Positions 56,532 through 64,000 of a stretch of 64,000 nucleotides of DNA are shown in pieces. Every line of letters begins with the position of its first letter. The first letter of the stretch is position 1. Made by a program: the position numbers and the translations under genes. The stretch is from positions 64,501-128,500 of the forward strand of contig BLAL01000080.1 in the NCBI GenBank assembly GCA_015698045.1. Direction: 5' to 3'. The stretch comes from Rhizophagus clarus. Lineage: Eukaryota; Glomeromycota; Glomeromycetes; Glomerales; Glomeraceae. The notes beneath the pieces are model-generated. The model had not been told where the DNA came from, searched no databases, and worked only from the letters and a program-made list of their open reading frames with translations.

Positions 56532-58220
56532 TTAATTTCTAACTTTGACGCCAACATCAAATTTTTTACTCCTTAAACTTGGAGTAATAAATTGTACAAT
56601 TTGTAAATCTTGATTTTTCACCATTTCAAATTCAAAATTTAATAATAAAGAAGCTATCATTAATCTTATCTCCATCATAGCAAAATTATTTCCGATACAT
56701 AATCTTGATCCAGCGCCAAAAGTAAAAACATTTCGTTTTAATTCTACAGGATCACCATTTATCCAACGTTCTGGTACGAATTCATCGGCATCAGCTCCCC
56801 AAATTTCTTTTGAATATTGTACTTGATATATAGATGCTGACACTATAGTATCTTTTGGTATGAAGTAACCGTCAATTATCATATCATCGTTCGTTTGACG
56901 TAATATTCCACCCATTGGAGCTGGGAAAAGACGTAAAATTTCATTGATAACTGCGTTAAGATATGTAAGATCTTTAATGTTTTCATGATTTAGTGATTGA
57001 TGAGGTCCATCAGGAAAAGCTGAAGTTAATTCATTCATGAGATTACGTAATTTCTCAGGATGATGAAGTAACGTAATTAATGCCATATTAATACTGAAAG
57101 AACTCGTATCACTACCAGCGATTAAAAATTCCATAATTTGATCTTGAATTTCAAATTCATTTAATCCCTCATTTGTATCTTCATCTCGAGCGTCCAATAA
57201 AATCTGTAAGATATCTTCACGTTTTTTTCCTTGAGCATTTAAATTTCTACGTTCTTTAATAATATTTTGAATAAATTCGTCGGTCCAAGAATCTTTCTTT
57301 AAAAATGGTCTCATATAAGGGAAAGTATGATATAATACACGTCTTTTTAATTCTTGAAAAACTTTTCCTGGGAGTGGATGATCACCTTTTTCAATTAAAT
57401 TAAATGATCCACCAAAAGCCGTTTCTCCAATAATATCTAATGATGTTGCTTGAACTAATTGATGAATATTAATGATTGGTAAACCATTTTCGTTAAATTG
57501 AAGTGGAGAGTCGGATTTACTTGTAAGCGATGACATGATCTTTACTCTATCGATAAGTGTTTTTATACATGATTGCATTAATGGTTCAAGTGATGCGATA
57601 TATTTAATGGAGAATGCAGGTGATAACAAACGTTTTCGTTGTTTATGAAAAGTTCGATCACTAAGAGGAAAGGGAGAAAAAATGATTAGTCACGTGAACA
57701 TATATCAGTATATCACAACTGTGTACAAATTAAATTAATTACATACGTTGCAGAGAATAAAGTTGCAATATCTGGGTCAGCTCGAATTCCGGCAATAGCA
57801 TCAGTTTTTGGTAAATCCTATTGAAATAAAACGTACGAAACTTTAATTAATTCAACCTTTTTTTTTTTTTTTAAAAAAAAAAAATAAATAAATAAAATAA
57901 AAATTAATACATACATTAATGACGAGGATTTGTCTAACAGCTTCCTTGGAGGAGAATAAAACGAATTTTGGACCAACTCTTACAACGTTACCATATTTAA
58001 GATGTAATTGATAAAACCATTCAAAAACACGACCTTCAGGTCTTCTTATCATAATTGAAAATTCTGATAATGAGCTTAATTTTGGTCCTGGAATTTCGCT
58101 TAATGGACTTATATACGCGTTGTAAACCATTTTTATTATGAACTTTGAAAGAACTGCTAGAAATAACCATCCAAATAATTTTGGTAAATTTAATGTTTGT
58201 GTTTCTACGAAAGTAATCAT
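56532..58220 (-). CDS. Cytochrome P450, 3 exons
   Basis: Exons 57915-58220, 57747-57817 and 56532-57660 give 501 aa. The N-terminus MITFVETQTLNLPKLFGWLF is a membrane anchor, followed by PLSEIPGPK. Landmarks are the I-helix AGSDTSSF, ExxR in NEILRL, ADEFVPERW and the haem-binding FGAGSRLCIG, with Cys as the iron ligand. Length and motifs are those of a complete ER-anchored P450. The substrate is not predictable. Both introns sit at the same place and phase as two introns of the 14-exon P450 at 45905-48750 (before D(L/F)PK and inside the T-D(R/K)(T/S)FHK block), so the pair are paralogues. The large third exon corresponds to nine exons of the other gene. Confidence 0.9.
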
Positions 58221-61200
58221 TGTGAAGATTGTAATTTTGTAAATTTTTTTTTTTTTAAGAAAAAAAATTTTTTTTTTTTTTTTTTTTTTGAGTTTGTTTA
58301 AATAATTTTTTAAATTGTTTATTACTAATTTTTGTTTTATTTATTTATTCTTATTTTATTTTATTTTATTTTTTTTTGTTTTTTTTTTGAACTAGAATCT
58401 CAAAATCTTTGAGGAGAATAAGGGGTTCTATATATATTCGTTTTTTTTTCTTAAGGGATTATCATAATCATAATAATCAACTAAAAAAAACAAAGTAAAA
58501 ATATATTGTTTAAAGTATGATTTTATAGGGGGAAAATATGTATTATTTTTGATTTATGTAAAAGATCATCATTTTATTCGGCCGACTGTAAAATTAAATT
58601 GTGTAGTGTGAGAATATCCAAAAAATTAAAATTCGAATTCGAATTTATCACTTTAAAATTTGTCACGTGGCTCGTGACATTATTTATATTTGATTAATTT
58701 ATTTTTCAAGCCACAAACAATTACAATCAATTTTGAGCCACATTTGGACAACCAATAACTTATTAACTGTTATTAGGTTATAGTAGTACTTCATTTAGAA
58801 AATTATTCGAACAAATTAAAATTAATTGGATAAATTTAGGAATTTACAAAAAGTCCATCTTTCTTTTTACATAACAAAAAAAGAGTTATAAAGAACTGAT
58901 TTAATAATATAAATTAATGTACTAAAATACGATTTAAAAACGATTCGACAAGAAATAGTGTAAATTGTGGCCGAGTCTTTTTTATTATCAAGAAATTTTT
59001 TTTACATAAACTTCATTATATACGTAAACTTCATTATATATGATAGCGTATTTTTTAAGCGTATTTCTTTTTATTTGACTGGATGGCGCATTACGTATTT
59101 ATATGTAAGCATTGTTGTGTGGCACGGACCTAATTGCGTGGCAAATTAAGTTGACACAAGAATGACGTGCATCGATCTATTATGTCACCTAGAGGAGATT
59201 TTTTAATGTTGTAATGATGTCGTAAAACTGGTATTGCTTTCAAATATATCCTTCCCGTCTTGTCACAAAAATATTTCGGATACAATCGAATTCATAAAAA
59301 GCTCAGCTCTGTGCAAGTTACTATCCATTTTCGCTTTTCATTTACGTAATATTTTCCCGATATTCCCGTTATTCAAAAATAATTTTTTTTTCAAGTTTGT
59401 ATAGAAAATGGTTGTTTTTGTTAAAAAAAGTAATACCCGAAAAAAAGAAAATTTGGTTCAAAAAAAAAAAAAAAAAAAAAAATTTTCATCGACTTAATAT
59501 CCGAATTTGATGATCAACAGTTAACATTGCGCCATCATTGTGAGTGCTTAACAACCCGAACCACTTAATTTTTACATGGGTCTTTTTTACAGCGATAAGA
59601 TTTTATTGGTTGCTTCGCGAATTCGCGTTATAAATCGCCGATTTTTATTTATTTTTGATGACTTTATTAAATTTTCCTGAAATTTTTTAAGAAATGTTGC
59701 GTTCTACTTGTATCACAAAGATTACAAAAGATGACTGAAAAAGATCGATACTAGACAAAACATTTTTTTACGTGTATTGTAACAAATCTTTCGGCGGCGG
59801 TAAAAATTAATTAGGGAAATTATAATAAGCAAAAAAAAAAAAAAATCTGTAATTTTTTTTTTCAATCACATAAATATCTATTGTTCTTTAAAAGAATATA
59901 TATTTTTTTCTATATCAATACTTTTAAACGGATTATAAAGATTCCAATGGCCGAATGCATTAATAAACGAAGCTTAAATTAGTCAAATTAATTAAAATTA
60001 AACATAGAGCCTAAATAAGGAAAATAATATATGTATAAGTCAATATGTTTTGGTGTACAAACATGGTATGACAATAACAACGGACTTAACAAAAAGTTTA
60101 AAATTAGTAAACACAAAAGAAATTTTCTCTTTCGATTTATATATTTGCAAATAACTATTTAATCGAGTAGTTAAATTATTATTATTTCTAAGATGAATTT
60201 ACTTATTACCATTACGTATTTTGCAAAAAAAAACCATATACATTATTGTAATCTATTATTTTAGTATTTCCATATTTTTTTCTTTTTAACCCAAAAAGGA
60301 AGTATGGATTTTTTACTTCTTCCGTTTTTTAACAACTTTGTTCCAGAATTGCAAAACGAGGCGTACGGTAGGACCCGAATGTATCCGGTTCGTTATCTAT
60401 AGTATATGCACGGTTTTATTTCGTTTACGGAAAACACCGTTAATTGCGAATAACCGAAAACAAGACATTATATAAACAACAAGTCGGTAAAATCATTCTC
60501 CACATTATTTTCAAAACTGCAGACAATATTAATCTATTACAATGTACAGAAAGTAATCTCGAGCATATATACAATAGGAATATTTGGAATAAGGTCAACG
60601 TATCTTAATTCTGGCCGGATATTCATAATGCCAGTCATTAGGTTGCGGTAGGTTGCGGTGGTATTAAACAATACGGAGTTGTTGATGCATGTCACATTGT
60701 CACAGCAATACAAAGATTCAAAACACAAATACAACTGCAAGTTTATTACTTTCGTTTCGATAACGTTAACTAAAGTCCGATTGTTCGATGTAGTTAATTT
60801 TTTTTTTTTTGAGGAGAAATTAAGAGTTTCATACTAATTTGTGTGATAATTTAATTATATCAAATATTAATAAACATAATTGGAACCTCAATTTATTGTG
60901 TGTTTCCTATGAAATATGAAGATTCATCTACGAAACATTTCTTACGCCAATTGTAAGTGAACAATAATTTTTTAATCGGGAGTATCCATTAAATTAATTC
61001 TCCAAAGGATAATTTACTCGCAAAAAATGAAACCTTTCATTGATGCTTTTGAGTCCGCAAATGAAAAACTATTGCGACAAATCGTTAAAAGTAAGACAAA
61101 AATGGTAATATTGAACCAAAATGAATTTTTATTTATTTTTTTTTTTTTTGCAATTATTATTACTAAAACATAAATGATTGATTCGTGAAAATTTTCTTCT

Positions 61201-61383
61201 ACAATTACTTGATTGGTTATCAAATAGAATTATTAAACGAACGGGATTGCCGGGATTACATACAATCATCAACAAGTGCCATATTAATTAATCTGCATGA
61301 GGTATATCATTTATTGGTTGTAAATGTTATCGTTATTCAAATTATCGAAAGAAACAAAATTATTTATGATAATATTGGATTAT
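58221..61383. other. Gene-poor stretch with long homopolymer tracts
   Basis: A T-rich run lies directly upstream of the P450 start (58241-58290), with other A/T runs at 59460-59481 and 60799-60812. No ORF with recognisable protein character was found on either strand (those at 58967, 60537, 61014 and 61185 are short and featureless). No tRNA or rRNA was detected. Confidence 0.45.
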
Positions 61384-61612
61384 GATGGTGTATTATGATA
61401 GAATGATGATTGTATGGAAATTATGATAGAATGGAAATTATGATATGAATGGACATTATGATATGAATGGAAATTGTGATAGCATGATAGCATGGAAATT
61501 ATGATAGTATGGAAATTATGATTGCTTGGAAATTATGATAGCTTGGAAATACTGTATATATGTATATATATGTATATATGAAAGTATGATAGTATGGAAG
61601 TTATGATAAAAA
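61384..61612 (+). repeat. Minisatellite, about 18-20 bp unit
   Basis: Repeated (G)GAAATTATGATAG(T/C)AT units with variants GATATGAATGGACATT and GATTGCTTGGAAATT, interrupted by a short TATATGTATATA stretch near 61555-61580. Confidence 0.85.
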
Positions 61613-62619
61613 CTTCACATAAAATGATAAAGGTATGCATATTATAAATTTTCCTCTGAACGATGAATTCGGACGCGCCATAAATTGCCACCTCAAAGGT
61701 TTTAAGATACGTTAAAATGGTGTCACATAAATTTTTAGCGTGGCAATGAGTCATACACATCCACATTAACCACGTTCATTAACCACATTCACCTTATCTG
61801 TGATAATAAATAAATTAAATTTATCACAACAAAAAAAAAAGAGAAATAAAGTGCATCCGAGATTCCGAATCACGTAAAATCAAATCAAGTTTTTTTATGA
61901 ATAATCTTAATTATTATTTTTTTTTCATGTCAACTGACACATTCTTCGGCCGTAATATTGCATAAATTGTTTATTTACTTTATCCGCAAAAGGACAACGC
62001 TAACTATGTATAACCATTATTAAGAGTAATATGTTTTGTCCAAGGACACAAATATAGAAAGACTCCTGTAAAATCAAATCAAAATAGATTTATGTGTATA
62101 CTAATAATAATATGTTCTGACAATTAGGGTAATTTAATGTATCCTTATTTTAAGATTCGAAACGTATGTGGACTGTAATACGTATTAAATGATCTGTGAA
62201 TCTGTGATAGATCTGCTGTGACACTATTCAGCTAACAGTTGTGACAACTGTAAGTCTGTAACACGAATACCGCAACATTCGAAAGAAGTCGTAAATGAGC
62301 AAGCGAGCTTATTTTTGAAATTGACGCGTCATAACTAAATACCGTCAATTGCTTTTGTAGCTTATTCAAAGTTAGCCGACACATTTATTGGATGAAAATG
62401 TTCTATACGGTAATGTTATGATGTATGTTTTTTCTTTCCATAAATTACTAAAAAAAGATATTGATTTATGCCAAGAATAAATTAAAAAAGTATCTAGTCC
62501 TTGTTCTTGTTCGGCCGTAATCACCGTAATCACCGCAATTATTCCACCACATGAAGGATTTCATTACATGATCAACACGCGCGTTTCATTCTTTTTTTTT
62601 CCGAACGTTTGAGAATAAT
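61613..62619. other. Intergenic, nothing recognised
   Basis: No supported ORF or repeat beyond short dispersed words (CACATTCACC/CACGTTCATTAACCAC near 61760-61790). Confidence 0.4.
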
Positions 62620-64000
62620 TAAATAAAAAAAAAATGACTAAAAACATAAATAATTATTTTTATTGAAAGTATTTTTAAAATTTTATAAAGTGATTGAGCA
62701 TCACTTCAAATAATCAAAATCACAAGCGATGATTCGGTTTTAATTTATGCCGCTATTCTACGTACTGTACGTAGCACATACGTAGAAATGTCAAATATGT
62801 AATATCCGAATTCAATTGTAAATATAAATTCAATTGATAATACAGTATTTGTTTGTATAATGAACGCGCCGAATGTTTATTGAATAATATATTGAGTATA
62901 TTATGAAAAAAAAAGGAAAATTGAACTTTTGCGTAAAATTTTTAAAATTTCTCTTTTTTAACCTTGATTAACAGAACGTTGTTTATTCACTTTCGACCGA
63001 AATTATTATTTTAATTCTACTTACTGAATTGGAATAAAAAAAATGTCTAAAAACATAAATAATTATTTCTATTGAAAAGAATTTTTAAAATTTTATGAAG
63101 TGATTGAGTATCATTTCAATTAACCAAAATCACAATCGATGATTCGGTTTATTTTATGCCGCTATTCTACGTACTGTACGTAGTACACACTTAGAAATGT
63201 CGAATGTGTAATATCCGAATTCAATTGTAAATATAAATTCAATTGATAATACAGTATTTGTTTGTATAATGAACGCGCCGAATGTTTATTGAATAATATA
63301 TTGAGTATATTATGAAAAAAAAGGAAAATTGAACTTTTGCGTAAAATTTTTAAATTTCTTTTTTTTAACCTTGATTAACAGAACTTTGTTTGTTCACTTT
63401 CGACCGAAATTATTATTTTTAATTCTACTTACTAAATTGGAATAAAAAAAATGACTATGTAAAAACATAAATAATTATTTTTATTGAAAGTATTTTTAAA
63501 ATTTTATAAAGTGATTGAGCATCACTTCAAATAATCAAAATGATTCGGTTTTAATTTATGCCGCTATTCTACGTACTGTACGTAGCACATACGTAGAAAT
63601 GTCAAATATGTAATATCCGAATTCAATTGTAAATATAAATTCAATTGATAATACAGTATTTGTTCGTATAATGAACGCGCCGAATGTTTATTAAATAATA
63701 TATTGAGTATATTATGAAAAAAGGAAAATTGGACTCTTGCGTAAAATTTTTGAAATTTCTCTTTTTTAACCTTAATTAACAAAACTTTGTTTATTCACTT
63801 TCGACCGAAATTATTATTTTTAATTCTACTTACTAGATTGGATTAAAAAAAAATGTTTAAAAACATAAATAAATATTTTTATTGAAAGTATTTTTAAAAT
63901 TTTATGAAGTGATTGAGCATCACTTCAAATAATCAAAATGATTCGGTTTTAATTTATGCCGCCATTCTACGTACTGTACGTAGTACATACTTAGAAATGT
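62620..64000. repeat. 400-bp tandem repeat, at least 3.4 copies, continuing beyond the window
   Basis: GCCGC(T/C)ATTCTACGTACTGTACGTAG recurs at about 62749, 63158, 63560 and 63958, giving periods of 409, 402 and 398 bp. Copies are highly similar, with few indels. Each holds the interrupted palindrome CTACGTAC-T-GTACGTAG, the word AATGAACGCGCCGAATGTTT and a TTCACTTTCGACCGAAATTA block. No coding potential. Confidence 0.92.

Overview
The window is extremely AT-rich eukaryotic DNA. Its genes have short spliceable introns (about 45-130 nt, GTAAG-type donors, TAG/CAG acceptors) and sit among dense mobile-element debris and satellites. The gene families (Plavaka-type CACTA transposases, UL9-like primase-helicase replication proteins, arrestin-fold clusters, intron-rich P450s, a small KR-cleavable secreted peptide) fit the genome of an arbuscular mycorrhizal fungus (Glomeromycotina), most like Rhizophagus. 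This is inference from gene content; no database search was possible.

Layout. 0-4.9 kb: a truncated gene of unknown function, a Cys-rich small ORF, and a minus-strand primase-helicase (origin-binding-protein type) reading frame of about 1,200 codons broken only by three TGA codons. It lies between two near-identical hairpins. 5-15.4 kb: almost entirely repeats, including a 58-bp perfect palindrome, an 82-bp tandem repeat, and a 4-kb degenerate array whose units each look like an intron 3' end (TACTAAY, pyrimidine tract, AG). 15.5-21.2 kb: a Plavaka transposase gene with one TGA, and an N-terminal fragment of a second one on the other strand, separated by ATCGGCA-rich subterminal-type repeats. 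21.7-22.97 kb: a decayed multi-exon gene of unknown function. 23-27.6 kb: three satellite or duplication blocks (periods about 180, 91 and 400 bp).

27.7-29.2 kb: a spliced gene with a decapeptide repeat. 30.2-30.5 kb: a hAT-type MITE with 8-bp target duplication. 30.8-32.9 kb: a Rad5/HLTF-like SNF2-RING helicase frame interrupted by TAG-TGA. 35.6-37.6 kb: an internally deleted Helitron with a recognisable 3' terminus. 39-40.9 kb: a small secreted protein and a secreted alpha/beta-hydrolase. 43 kb: a LINE 3' end with poly(A). 44.5-45.0 kb: a foldback element.

45.9-58.2 kb is the best conventional gene block, all minus strand: a 14-exon P450, three arrestin-like paralogues, a DMAC1-like small membrane protein and a 3-exon P450. 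The two P450s share two intron positions. 58.2-64 kb is intergenic, with a minisatellite and a 400-bp tandem repeat running off the right edge.

A recurring pattern: the otherwise intact frames at 1-4.6, 15.5-18.7, 20.5-21.2 and 30.8-32.9 kb are interrupted almost only by TGA (once TAG). This is what CGA-to-TGA deamination of methylated repeats would produce.
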